Shown piece after piece: positions 35,980-43,870 of a stretch of 47,866 bases of DNA (the stretch's first letter is position 1; each line of letters starts with the position of its first letter). The notes under the pieces were generated by a model. It was given only the letters and a program-made list of their open reading frames with translations, was not told the origin of the DNA and made no database searches. The stretch is from contig JAJXUO010000021.1 of the NCBI GenBank assembly GCA_021782815.1, forward strand, positions 1 to 47,866. The letters are read 5' to 3'. Origin of the DNA: Pseudomonadota bacterium. Its GTDB lineage: Bacteria; Pseudomonadota; Alphaproteobacteria; Rhodospirillales; Magnetospirillaceae. Made by a program: the position numbers and the translations under genes.

Positions 35980-36261
35980 TCAGCCGCCGCTCTGGCTTTT
36001 CAGCATGTCGGTCACGGTGACGCCCAGGCGGTCGTCGACGATCACCACCTCGCCCCGGCCCACCAGCATCTTGTTGACGTAAAGGTCGATGGGTTCGTTG
36101 ATCTTGCGGTCCAGCTCCACCACGGCGCCGCGGCCTAGTTTCAGGAGCTGTTTCACCTGCACGTTGGCATGGCCCAGCACGGCGGAAAGCTCGACCTGGA
36201 TATCGTAGGCGGCCTCCTTGCTGCTGCCGGTGCCCGGATCGTTCTGCTTGTCGTCGGCCAT
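35980..36261 (-). CDS. fliN: Flagellar motor switch protein FliN
   Basis: The 93-residue product is a short FliN: a polar N-terminus and the SpoA/C-ring domain VELSAVLGHANVQVKQLLKLGRGAVVELDRKINEPIDLYVNKMLVGRGEVVIVDDRLGVTVTDML. It forms part of the cytoplasmic C-ring with FliM and FliG. It lies 233 bp upstream of the Pat-like gene in the same direction and is divergent from gph; no other flagellar structural gene is in the window. The gap of 233 bp shows no feature I can defend. Confidence 0.95.
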   Translation of the reverse strand: MADDKQNDPGTGSSKEAAYDIQVELSAVLGHANVQVKQLLKLGRGAVVELDRKINEPIDLYVNKMLVGRGEVVIVDDRLGVTVTDMLKSQSGG

Positions 36262-36377
36262 GGATATCGTCTCCCAGGGAATGGCGCCGATATTTTAGCG
36301 GTTTGGCCGGGAAAGTCACGATTTGGCTTGCCCCGCTCCGCCGCCCCCGCGCTACTCTGCCCGCCGGAGGTTTGAAA

Positions 36378-37055
36378 ATGACTGCACAACGTACGCTTCC
36401 CGCCGCCGTGCTGTTCGATCTCGACGGCACGCTGGTGGACAGTCTGCCCGATATGCTGCGGGCCATGAACGTCTTTCTGACGGCGCTGGGCCGCCGCGCC
36501 GTCGGCGCCGAGGAGGTGGGGCGCTGGGTGGGCGACGGGGCCCAGGCCCTGGTGGAACGGGCCCTGGCCGCCACCGGCGGCCTGCCGGCAACGCCGCTGA
36601 AAAGCCTGACGGCCGACTATATCGCCTGCTACCGCGGCCATGCCGCCGGGGAAACAAAACCCTATCCCGGGGTGACGGCGGTGCTGGAACAGTTGCACGC
36701 CAAAGGCCATCCGCTGGCGGTTTGCACCAACAAACCCCACGATCTGGCTATCGAGGTGCTGCAGGGCCTGGGGCTGCTGCCGCTGTTCCAGGCGGTGCTG
36801 GGCGGCGACAGCCTGCCGGTGAAGAAGCCCGATCCGGCCCCTTTGCGCGCCGCCCTGGAGGCCATGGACGCGGCGGGCCGCCGCGCCCTGATGGTGGGCG
36901 ATACCCGCAACGACGTGCTGGCGGCGCGCGGCGCCGGCCTGCCGGTGGCGGTGGTGTCGTTCGGCTATGGCGCCGAGGATCCGCGCACCCTGGGCGGCGA
37001 TGTGCTGATCGAGGATTTCGCCGATCTGCCGCGCCTGGCGGCGGCCTATCTTTAG
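36378..37055 (+). CDS. gph: Phosphoglycolate phosphatase (HAD family)
   Basis: The 225-residue HAD hydrolase has motif I AVLFDLDGTLVDSLPDM, motif II region VCTNKPHDLAIEVL, motif III Lys (VKKPDPAPL) and motif IV MVGDTRNDVLAARGAGLPVAVVSFGYG. The alpha-helical cap and length match Gph, which dephosphorylates 2-phosphoglycolate from DNA repair or photorespiration. ATG 36378 is chosen, with GGAGG 8 nt upstream; an earlier in-frame codon at 36303 lacks support. Confidence 0.93.
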   Translation: MTAQRTLPAAVLFDLDGTLVDSLPDMLRAMNVFLTALGRRAVGAEEVGRWVGDGAQALVERALAATGGLPATPLKSLTADYIACYRGHAAGETKPYPGVTAVLEQLHAKGHPLAVCTNKPHDLAIEVLQGLGLLPLFQAVLGGDSLPVKKPDPAPLRAALEAMDAAGRRALMVGDTRNDVLAARGAGLPVAVVSFGYGAEDPRTLGGDVLIEDFADLPRLAAAYL

Positions 37056-37100
37056 CGCCGAGCGTTCATTGTGACGCCCGGCGAGGGGCATATCCAAGCC
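37056..37100. repeat. Short copy of the arsP-downstream repeat
   Basis: GCCGAGCGTTCATTGTGACG followed by CCCGGCGAGGGGCATATC matches, with a few changes, the two ends of the repeat after arsP (16695-16851) but lacks its middle. It follows the gph stop immediately, mirroring the position after arsP. Confidence 0.6.
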
Positions 37101-37108
37101 TGAAATGC

Positions 37109-37140
37109 AACAGCCCGGCCGTTGCCGGCCGGGCTGTTTT
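37109..37140. terminator. Terminator hairpin between gph and tRNA-Asn copy 1
   Basis: A 12-bp perfect stem (AACAGCCCGGCC, 37109-37120; GGCCGGGCTGTT, 37127-37138) with a 6-nt loop is followed by TTTTC on the plus strand, so it can end gph. Read the other way it lies just after the minus-strand tRNA-Asn but has a poor U-tract. A near-identical hairpin follows the second tRNA-Asn. Confidence 0.8.
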
Positions 37141-37145
37141 CGCAT

Positions 37146-37220
37146 TGGCTCCCAGGGAGGGATTCGAACCCCCGACCAAGCGGTTAACAGCCGCTTGCTC
37201 TACCACTGAGCTACCTGGGA
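37146..37220 (-). tRNA. tRNA-Asn (anticodon GTT), copy 1
   Basis: On the minus strand the sequence starts TCCCAGGTAGCTCAGTGGTA, has anticodon loop CTGTTAA (GTT), T-loop GTTCGAATCC, acceptor arms TCCCAGG / CCTGGGA and an encoded CCA (37148-37146). It is identical to the copy at 37396-37470. Confidence 0.98.
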
Positions 37221-37356
37221 ACAACAGCCCGCGAAGGGGCCGCTGAAATCCGTTTTTTCCTGCCCGAACAGCGCCTTGAGAGGGGCACCGTCAGCGGAGT
37301 GCGGCCTTATATCAATGCTTATGCGCGGATGCAAGCGATTTTGCGCGGCGGATATG

Positions 37357-37390
37357 AAAACAGCCCGGCCGTTGCCGGCCAGGCTGTTTT
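37357..37390. terminator. Terminator hairpin after tRNA-Asn copy 2
   Basis: AAAACAGCCCGGCC and GGCCAGGCTGTTTT (37357-37390) pair with a single mismatch around a 6-nt loop. On the minus strand TTTT follows the stem, ending the tRNA-Asn copy 2 transcript. It duplicates the hairpin at 37109. Confidence 0.8.
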
Positions 37391-37395
37391 CAGAT

Positions 37396-37470
37396 TGGCT
37401 CCCAGGGAGGGATTCGAACCCCCGACCAAGCGGTTAACAGCCGCTTGCTCTACCACTGAGCTACCTGGGA
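37396..37470 (-). tRNA. tRNA-Asn (anticodon GTT), copy 2
   Basis: The 75-nt gene is identical to the tRNA-Asn at 37146-37220, including the encoded CCA. The duplicated block also includes the downstream hairpin, while the sequence upstream of each tRNA differs, which argues for a duplication rather than an assembly artefact. Confidence 0.98.
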
Positions 37471-37625
37471 ATAACGGCCTGGGTAAGGCCATTGCATTCC
37501 GCATGTCACGACCGGGCGATGTTTCAACACCCGTTCGGCAGGGCCCGCCTTATATCAGGGTCGGGGTTTCAAGCGCAAACCCGGTGAGGGGTCGGAACTT
37601 AAAAATCCCCGTTCGCGGCGGGATT

Positions 37626-37699
37626 TGGAGGCCGAGACCGGAATCGAACCGATGTGCAAGGATTTGCAGTCCTCTGCATAGCCACTCTGCCACCCGGCC
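37626..37699 (-). tRNA. tRNA-Cys (anticodon GCA)
   Basis: Minus-strand sequence starts GGCCGGGTGGCAGAGTGG, has anticodon loop CTGCAAA (GCA), T-arm GGTTCGATTCC, acceptor arms GGCCGGG / CTCGGCC (one G-U pair) and an encoded CCA. It is the promoter-proximal member of the leftward tRNA group. Confidence 0.97.
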
Positions 37700-37748
37700 C
37701 CTGCTGAACGAAGTGCCGAAACACAACCAAACTGGTCGTGAGGCGGCG

Positions 37749-37777
37749 GTTATACGGGAAGTGGATCGGGTGGTCAA
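37749..37777 (-). promoter_or_regulatory. Promoter of the tRNA-Cys/Asn cluster
   Basis: On the minus strand TTGACC (37777-37772) and TATAAC (37754-37749) are 17 bp apart. Transcription would start near 37742, about 43 nt before tRNA-Cys. Confidence 0.75.
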
Positions 37778-37858
37778 GGGGGTAAGATGCGGGGGACGTT
37801 TTTTGCCCCTGACCGGGGCGAAACGCGCGGAAATGCGCGCCTCATGCCGCCGCCGGGA

Positions 37859-37887
37859 TTGTCAAGGGGGCGGTGGGTGGGTATAAC
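37859..37887 (+). promoter_or_regulatory. Promoter of the pcm-like gene
   Basis: TTGTCA (37859-37864) and TATAAC (37882-37887) are 17 bp apart, each matching five of six consensus bases. The start would be near 37894, leaving a leader of about 70 nt. Confidence 0.75.
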
Positions 37888-37962
37888 TCGCGTTAATGCG
37901 CCGGTTAAGGCCATTGGTCCCATGATTTTCAAGTTTCCATCCGAACTTCGGAGCCATCGACG

Positions 37963-38616
37963 ATGAATTACGCTGCTGCCCGGCACAACATGGTGGAAAA
38001 CCAGATCCGCACCAACCGCGTGACCGATCCCGGCGTGGTGCGGGCGCTGGAAAGCGTGCCGCGCGAAGTGTTCGTGCCCAAGCACCTGCGCGGCGTGGCC
38101 TATGTGGACGAGGACGTGGCCCTGGGCAACGGCCGCGCCCTGATCATGCCGCTGGTGTTCGCCCGCCTGTTGCAGGAAGCGGCCGTGCAGCCCACCGACG
38201 TGGTGCTGGATGTGGGCTGCGCCACCGGCTATTCCGCCGCCGTCCTGGCCCGCCTGGCCAGCACCGTGGTGGCGCTGGAAAGCGATGCCGAGCTGTCGGC
38301 CCTGGCCGCCTCGCAGTTCGCCGATCTCGGGGTGGACAACGTGGCTCTGGTGTCGGGCCCCCTGGCCGCCGGCGATGCCGCGCACGGCCCTTACAACGTC
38401 ATCGTGGTGGAAGGCGCCGTTCCGGCGCTGCCCGCCGCCCTGCTGGAGCAGTTGGCCGACGGCGGCCGCCTGGTGGCGGTGGTGAAGGGGGAAAGCGGCC
38501 TGGGCCGCGCCACCCTGGCCACCCGCATCGGCGGGCTGATCTCCAGCCGCGTGCTGTTCGATGCCGCGCTGCCCTGTCTGCCGGGCTTCGAGGCCAAGGC
38601 CGTCTTCGCGCTCTGA
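37963..38616 (+). CDS. Protein-L-isoaspartate O-methyltransferase-like protein, divergent
   Basis: The 217-residue product has the PCMT N-terminus (ARHNMVENQIRTNRVTDPGVVRALESVPREVFVP) and a SAM-binding motif VVLDVGCATGYSAAVLARLA. The substrate-site segment that in true PCMT reads about GQTIS(Q/A)P is GRALIMP here, so the conserved Ser is missing. It may therefore methylate something else or be non-catalytic in repair. The position before tolC is common in alphaproteobacteria. It has its own promoter and a terminator, so it is not strictly in the tolC transcript. Confidence 0.85.
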   Translation: MNYAAARHNMVENQIRTNRVTDPGVVRALESVPREVFVPKHLRGVAYVDEDVALGNGRALIMPLVFARLLQEAAVQPTDVVLDVGCATGYSAAVLARLASTVVALESDAELSALAASQFADLGVDNVALVSGPLAAGDAAHGPYNVIVVEGAVPALPAALLEQLADGGRLVAVVKGESGLGRATLATRIGGLISSRVLFDAALPCLPGFEAKAVFAL

Positions 38617-38638
38617 TCCCGCTTTCGGGCCGGGGTTC

Positions 38639-38677
38639 AAGCCCACCCGCGCCGGGCAAAGGCGCGGGTGGGCTTTT
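38639..38677 (+). terminator. Intrinsic terminator after the pcm-like gene
   Basis: A 15-bp perfect stem (38639-38653 with 38661-38675) and 7-nt loop end in CTTTTCG. It lies 22 bp past the stop. Confidence 0.93.
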
Positions 38678-38715
38678 CGTATTCGGTGCAGGCCTTAAGG
38701 ACACTGGCAAACGAC

Positions 38716-38743
38716 TTGATAATTCTGGATTATTGTCTATCGT
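38716..38743 (+). promoter_or_regulatory. Candidate tolC promoter
   Basis: TTGATA (38716-38721) and TATCGT (38738-38743) are 16 bp apart in an AT-rich island between the terminator and tolC. Confidence 0.45.
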
Positions 38744-38824
38744 GTAGCCTAGCTTGCCCTTGGGATGCGCATGAGAGCCTGGCGGGGTGCCAGAATTCTT
38801 AGGTGTCGGATGCATAAAGGATCA

Positions 38825-40240
38825 ATGAAGACCGCCGGTTTGGCGCTGATCGGCCTGGGCATGACCCTGGCGGCGCCCGCTATTGCGTCTGCCGAATCCC
38901 TGACGGACGCCCTGACGGCCGCCTATGGCGCCAATCCAACGCTGCAGGCCGCGCGGGCCAAACTGCGCGCCCAGGACGAGGAGGTGCCGCAGGCCCTGTC
39001 CAACTGGCGTCCTTCCGTGACCTTGAGCGGCGCGGTGGGCGACAGCGTGATTCGCGGCAATTACGTCCCCAATCTGGGGGAGCATAACCTGCAGCAAACC
39101 TATACCGCCGCCCTGACTCAGCCCATCTATCGCGGCGGACAGACGGTGGATCAGACCGCCCAGGCCAAGGCCGACGTGGAGGCCGGGCGCGCTCAGCTGA
39201 TGAACACCGAGCAGACGGTGCTGCTGAACGTGGTCACCGCCTACGAGGACGTGCTGCAGGATCAGGCCCTGGTGGCGCTGAACCGCAACAACGAACAGGT
39301 GATGACCCGCGACCTGGAGGCCACCGACGACCGCTTCAAGGTGGGCGAGGTGACCCGGACCGACGTGGCCCAGTCGCAGTCGCGCCTGTCCGGCGCCCAT
39401 GCCGATCTGGTGCAGGCCGAGGGCAATCTGAAAAGCGCCGCCGCCAATTACGTGGCGCTGGTGGGGCATCGTCCCGGCACCCTTTCCGATCCGGCGCCGC
39501 TCACCGGCCTGCCGGGTTCGGCGGATCAGGCCCGCGCTCTGGCCATGCACGATAATCCGCAGGTGGTGGCGCAGGGCTTTACCGCCGAATCGGCCCAGCA
39601 TGCCGTGGATCTGGCCACCGACAAGCTGAAGCCGCAGGTGTCGCTCAATGCCAGCGAAACCAATATGATGGGCGGGCCCGAGGCTTATATTCTGCAGCCG
39701 CCATCGTCAAGTTTCGTGGTGGCCAACGAGAAAAGCCGGATGTCTGCCGCCACCCTGACGCTGACGGTGCCGATCTACCAGCAGGGCGTGGAATATGCCG
39801 ATATCCGCCAGCGGAAGAACCTGGCCGGCCAGGCCCGCACCCAGTTGGACGAGGTGCGCCGCGACGCCGTGGACTCCGCCACCCGCGCCTGGGAAAATCT
39901 GCAGGCCGCCCGCGCCCGCATCACCTCTTACAGTGCGCAGATCAAGGCGGCCGACGTCGCCCTGGAGGGGGTGCGCAAGGAGAATGAGGTGGGCTCGCGC
40001 ACGGTGCTCGACGTGTTGAACGCCGAGCAGGAACTGCTGGCCGCCAAGGTCAATCTGGTGGTGGCCCAGCACGACAGCGTGGTGGCGGAATTCGCGTTGA
40101 AAAGCGCGGTGGGCCAGTTGACCGCGCAGTCTCTGGGCTTGCCGGTGGAAATCTATGACCCGATCAAGCACTATGACGATGTGCGCGGGAAATGGTTCGG
40201 TACCTCGGCGTCGCCCGATGATGGCGACGGCGGGAAATAA
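38825..40240 (+). CDS. tolC: TolC-family outer-membrane efflux channel
   Basis: The 471-residue product has a signal peptide (MKTAGLALIGLGMTLAAPAIASA) and two outer-membrane efflux repeats: SLTDALTAAYGANPTLQAARAKLRAQDE, QTYTAALTQPIYRGG, YEDVLQDQALVALNRNNEQVMTRDLEATDDRFKVGEVTRTDVAQSQSRL and the second-half equivalents LTVPIYQQGVEYADIRQRKN and EVGSRTVLDVLNAEQELLAAK. It forms the trimeric channel for type I secretion and drug efflux pumps. ATG 38825 (AAAGGATCA before it) begins the signal peptide; an earlier in-frame ATG at 38765 would add a charged leader. Confidence 0.96.
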   Translation: MKTAGLALIGLGMTLAAPAIASAESLTDALTAAYGANPTLQAARAKLRAQDEEVPQALSNWRPSVTLSGAVGDSVIRGNYVPNLGEHNLQQTYTAALTQPIYRGGQTVDQTAQAKADVEAGRAQLMNTEQTVLLNVVTAYEDVLQDQALVALNRNNEQVMTRDLEATDDRFKVGEVTRTDVAQSQSRLSGAHADLVQAEGNLKSAAANYVALVGHRPGTLSDPAPLTGLPGSADQARALAMHDNPQVVAQGFTAESAQHAVDLATDKLKPQVSLNASETNMMGGPEAYILQPPSSSFVVANEKSRMSAATLTLTVPIYQQGVEYADIRQRKNLAGQARTQLDEVRRDAVDSATRAWENLQAARARITSYSAQIKAADVALEGVRKENEVGSRTVLDVLNAEQELLAAKVNLVVAQHDSVVAEFALKSAVGQLTAQSLGLPVEIYDPIKHYDDVRGKWFGTSASPDDGDGGK

Positions 40241-40300
40241 TTTCTGTCAGGGGACGGCCTCCGGCCATGGGACGGAGGCCCTGTTTGGGATCGGTTGACG

Positions 40301-40951
40301 ATGAGCGACGACAAGGCGCAGCAAGAACCATCGATGGAGGACATCCTGGCCTCCATCCGGCGCATTCTGTCGGAGGATGACGCGGAAGAGGCGGTGAAGG
40401 CTCCGCCGCCGCCGCCCCCACCCCCACCCCCGCCGCCGCCGCCGCCGCCTGAACCCGAGCCGGAACCCGAGCCCGAACCGGAACCGGAACCGGAACCGGA
40501 ACCCGAGCCGGAACCCGAACCCGAACCGGTGTTCAGCCCGCCCGCCGAGGAGGAGGACGTGCTGGACCTGACCGACGACATGGTCATGGAGGAACCGGCC
40601 GACGATCCGCCGCCGCTGGATCTGGACTACGATCCCCATTACGAGCCGGAGGCCACGCCCCGTATCGGCAGCCTGTTCGAGGACGAGGACGAGGAGCCGG
40701 CCGACGAGGAAAGCATTCTGGCGCCGCCGGTGCAGATGGCCTCCACCTCGGCCCTGGCCGAACTGGCCCGCGCCGTGGCCCGCGAACGCGGCCTGGGGCT
40801 GGGCAATGGCGGCGCCACCCTGGAAGACATCGTGCGCGAGATCCTGAAGGCGCTGATCAAGGACTGGCTGGATCAGAATCTGCCCTACATGATCGAACGC
40901 ATCGTCACCAAAGAAATCGAAAAGATGGTCAACCGGGCCGAAAAGCTCTAG
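40301..40951 (+). CDS. popZ: PopZ (DUF2497) polar organising protein
   Basis: The 216-residue acidic protein has the conserved N-terminal helix (QEPSMEDILASIRRILSED), a Pro/Glu-rich spacer and the C-terminal oligomerisation helices (LEDIVREILKALIKDWLDQNLPYMIERIVTKEIEKMV). PopZ forms a polar matrix that tethers the ParB-centromere complex in Caulobacter. The spacer has 16 consecutive prolines, then 13 Glu-Pro repeats. The ATG at 40301 is preferred to a TTG two codons earlier. It lies between tolC and valS, a common alphaproteobacterial order. Confidence 0.94.
   Translation: MSDDKAQQEPSMEDILASIRRILSEDDAEEAVKAPPPPPPPPPPPPPPPPEPEPEPEPEPEPEPEPEPEPEPEPEPVFSPPAEEEDVLDLTDDMVMEEPADDPPPLDLDYDPHYEPEATPRIGSLFEDEDEEPADEESILAPPVQMASTSALAELARAVARERGLGLGNGGATLEDIVREILKALIKDWLDQNLPYMIERIVTKEIEKMVNRAEKL
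40403..40528 (+). repeat. Low-complexity Pro16-(Glu-Pro)13 coding tract in popZ
   Basis: Sixteen Pro codons (40403-40450) are followed by thirteen Glu-Pro pairs (40451-40528). Codons alternate (CCG/CCC/CCA and GAA/GAG), and hexamers of GAACCG type are tandem, so the tract may vary in length by slippage. Confidence 0.95.
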
Positions 40952-40967
40952 CCCATCCTCATCCTCC

Positions 40968-41015
40968 AGCCGGTTCCGCGCGCTCCTGAGGGGGGCATCG
41001 CGGAATCGGCTTTTT
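40968..41015 (+). terminator. Terminator between popZ and valS
   Basis: Arms AGCCGGTTCCGCG (40968-40980) and CGCGGAATCGGCT (40999-41011) pair with one G-T, with an 18-nt loop, followed by TTTTTCCTTTTT. It lies 16 bp past popZ. Confidence 0.8.
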
Positions 41016-41052
41016 CCTTTTTCAGATATCAAGCACGGAGCGGCAGCAGGCA

Positions 41053-43695
41053 ATGCTCGACAAAACCTATACTCCCGGAGAGATCGAGCCGAAGCATTAC
41101 CAGGAATGGGAACAGGCCGGGCTTTTCGCCGCCGACGAACACTCGGCCGACACGCCCTACGCCATCATGATGCCGCCGCCCAACGTGACCGGCAGCCTGC
41201 ATATGGGCCATGCCCTGACCTTCACCCTGCAAGACATTCTGGTGCGCTATCACCGCATGAAGGGCCGCGACGCCCTGTGGCAGCCGGGCACCGATCATGC
41301 CGGCATCGCCACCCAGATGGTGGTGGAGCGGCAGATGGCCGCCGAAAACCTGACCCGCCACGATCTGGGCCGCGAGCGATTCATCGAACGGGTGTGGAAG
41401 TGGAAGGGCGAATCCGGGGGCACCATCACCCGCCAGCTGCGCCGCCTGGGCGCTTCGCCCGATTGGCTGCGCGAGCGCTTCACCATGGATGACGGCCTGT
41501 CGCTGGCGGTGCGCAAGGTGTTCGTGCGCCTTTATAAGGAAAATCTTATTTACCGGGACAAGCGTCTGGTCAACTGGGATCCGAAGCTGCATACCGCCAT
41601 TTCCGATCTGGAAGTGGAGCAGCGCGAGGTGCAGGGCTCCATGTGGTATCTGAAATACCCGGTGGAGGGCGAGCCGGGGCGCTTCGTCACCGTGGCCACC
41701 ACCCGTCCGGAAACCATGCTGGGCGATACCGGGGTGGCGGTGCATCCCGAGGACGACCGCTATAAGGATCTGGTGGGCAAGATGCTGCGCCTGCCCATCG
41801 TCGGGCGGCTGGTTCCGGTGGTGGCGGACGAGTATTCCGATCCGGAAAAGGGCACCGGCTGCGTCAAGATCACCCCGGCCCACGATTTCAACGACTTCGA
41901 GGTGGGGCGGCGCAACAACCTGCCCATGATCAACATTCTCGACAAGAACGCCTGCATCAACGAAAACGCTCCCGAAGCCTATCGCGGTCTCGACCGTTTC
42001 GAGGCGCGCAAGAAGGTGGTGGCCGAATTCGAGGCCCTGGGGCTTCTGGAGAAGATCGAGCCCCACACCCTGCAGCAGCCCTTCGGCGACCGTTCGGGCG
42101 TGGTGATCGAGCCCTGGCTCACCGACCAGTGGTTCGTCGATGCCGCCACCCTGGCCAAGCCGGCCATCGAGGCGGTGGAAAGCGGCAAAACCCGCTTCGT
42201 GCCCAAGCAGTGGGAAAACACCTATTACGACTGGATGCGCAACATCCAGCCCTGGTGCATTTCGCGCCAGATCTGGTGGGGGCATCAGGTTCCGGCCTGG
42301 TATGGCCCCGACGGCACCATTTTCGTGGAGGAAACCGAGGCCGAGGCCCGGGCCGCCGCCCGGGCCCATTATGGCCGCGATGAGGCGCTGAACCGCGATA
42401 CCGACGTTCTCGATACCTGGTTCAGCTCGGCGTTGTGGCCGTTCTCCACCCTGGGCTGGCCGGAGCAGACCCCGGCCCTGGCCCGCTATTATCCCACCGA
42501 CGTGCTGGTCACCGGCTTCGACATCATCTTCTTCTGGGTGGCCCGCATGATGATGATGGGCCTGCATTTCATGGGCGAGGTGCCGTTCAAGGACATCTAC
42601 ATCCATGCCCTGGTCCGCGATGAGAAGGGCCAGAAAATGTCGAAGTCCAAGGGCAATATCATCGATCCTTTGGACCTTATCGAAAAATACGGCTGCGACG
42701 CCCTGCGCTTCACCCTGACGGCGCTGGCGGCGCAGGGGCGCGATATCAAGCTGGCGGAAAGCCGGGTGGAGGGCTATCGCAACTTCGCCACCAAACTGTG
42801 GAACGCGGCGCGCTTCTGCCAGATGAACCAGTGCGCCGTGGTGCCGGGCTTCGATCCGGCGGGGGTGGCCGAACCCATCAACCGCTGGATCGTCGGCAAG
42901 GTGGGGGAGGCCGCCGGGCGTATCGCCCAGGCCCTCGACGCCTATCGCTTCAACGATGCCGCCAATGCCGCCTATCAGTTCGTGTGGAACGGCTTCTGCG
43001 ACTGGTATCTGGAATTCGCCAAGCCGGTGTTCCAGGGCGAAAATGAAACCGCCAAGGCGGAAACCCGCGCCACCACCGCCTGGGTGCTGGATCAGATCCT
43101 GCATCTTCTGCATCCCTTCATGCCCTTCATCACCGAGGAGCTGTGGGAGCAGCTGGCCGAGGACCGCGCCGGCAAGCTGATCAGCGCCGGCTGGCCCCAG
43201 GTGCCGCCGCGCGACGAGGCGGCCGAGGCGGAATTGGACTGGCTGGTGAAGCTGATCTCGCAGATCCGGGCCGTGCGCGCCGAAATGAACGTGCCGCCCT
43301 CGGCGAAAACGCCGCTGCTGATCAAGGACGCCTCGGCGCTGACGCAAAGCCGTTTGGCGGCGCACGAGGGCATCATCCTCACTCTGGCCCGCGCCTCGGG
43401 CATCGAACTGGTGAACGAGGCCCGCAAGGGGGCGGTGCAGGTGGTGGTCGATGAGGCCACGGTGCAGCTGCCGCTGGTGGGGGTGATCGATCTCGACCAG
43501 GAGAAGGCGCGCCTCGTCAAGGAAATCGCCAAACTGACCGGCGAGATCGACAAAGTGGAGAAGAAACTCTCCAACGAGGCCTTCGTCGCCAAGGCCAAGC
43601 CCGAGGTGGTGGAAGAGCAGCGCGGCCGCCGCGACGAGTGGCTGGCGGCGCGAAGCAAGCTGAACGAGGCTCTGGCCCGGTTGGAGTGCCTTTGA
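41053..43695 (+). CDS. valS: Valyl-tRNA synthetase
   Basis: The 880-residue class I synthetase charges tRNA-Val. HIGH motif is HMGH in [26 protein letters not shown] is in [14 protein letters not shown]. The editing domain is visible ([41 protein letters not shown]), then the anticodon-binding helical domain and a C-terminal coiled coil ([39 protein letters not shown]). Length is slightly below the usual 950 of E. coli. Confidence 0.98.
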   Translation: MLDKTYTPGEIEPKHYQEWEQAGLFAADEHSADTPYAIMMPPPNVTGSLHMGHALTFTLQDILVRYHRMKGRDALWQPGTDHAGIATQMVVERQMAAENLTRHDLGRERFIERVWKWKGESGGTITRQLRRLGASPDWLRERFTMDDGLSLAVRKVFVRLYKENLIYRDKRLVNWDPKLHTAISDLEVEQREVQGSMWYLKYPVEGEPGRFVTVATTRPETMLGDTGVAVHPEDDRYKDLVGKMLRLPIVGRLVPVVADEYSDPEKGTGCVKITPAHDFNDFEVGRRNNLPMINILDKNACINENAPEAYRGLDRFEARKKVVAEFEALGLLEKIEPHTLQQPFGDRSGVVIEPWLTDQWFVDAATLAKPAIEAVESGKTRFVPKQWENTYYDWMRNIQPWCISRQIWWGHQVPAWYGPDGTIFVEETEAEARAAARAHYGRDEALNRDTDVLDTWFSSALWPFSTLGWPEQTPALARYYPTDVLVTGFDIIFFWVARMMMMGLHFMGEVPFKDIYIHALVRDEKGQKMSKSKGNIIDPLDLIEKYGCDALRFTLTALAAQGRDIKLAESRVEGYRNFATKLWNAARFCQMNQCAVVPGFDPAGVAEPINRWIVGKVGEAAGRIAQALDAYRFNDAANAAYQFVWNGFCDWYLEFAKPVFQGENETAKAETRATTAWVLDQILHLLHPFMPFITEELWEQLAEDRAGKLISAGWPQVPPRDEAAEAELDWLVKLISQIRAVRAEMNVPPSAKTPLLIKDASALTQSRLAAHEGIILTLARASGIELVNEARKGAVQVVVDEATVQLPLVGVIDLDQEKARLVKEIAKLTGEIDKVEKKLSNEAFVAKAKPEVVEEQRGRRDEWLAARSKLNEALARLECL

Positions 43696-43698
43696 ACG

Positions 43699-43732
43699 TT
43701 TCCCCCGAAGAGCGAGGGGAAAAATTTCTTTT
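43699..43732 (+). terminator. Candidate terminator after valS
   Basis: TTTCCCC (43699-43705) and GGGGAAA (43716-43722) form a 7-bp stem with a 10-nt loop, followed by T-rich AATTTCTTTT. It begins 4 bp past the valS stop. Confidence 0.6.
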
Positions 43733-43870
43733 CGCTCTTTGGGGTTCCAATGTTGATTGTTAAGGTTTTCTATACCACCTCACTTTGACTCACGGTAGAA
43801 TGATAAGGCTATGACTGCGGCCGCTTTCCGGGCGGCGGCATAACGCGTGGGTGGGAGAAAGGTTACGTCG

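Noticed and set aside
37146-37470. Identical tRNA-Asn genes as an integrative element attachment duplication
   Set aside because: The DNA between them is only about 175 bp and holds just a hairpin, with no integrase or cargo.
41029-43365. A 778-codon minus-strand frame opposite valS
   Set aside because: valS is complete with HMGH and KMSKS; the reverse frame has no recognisable domain.
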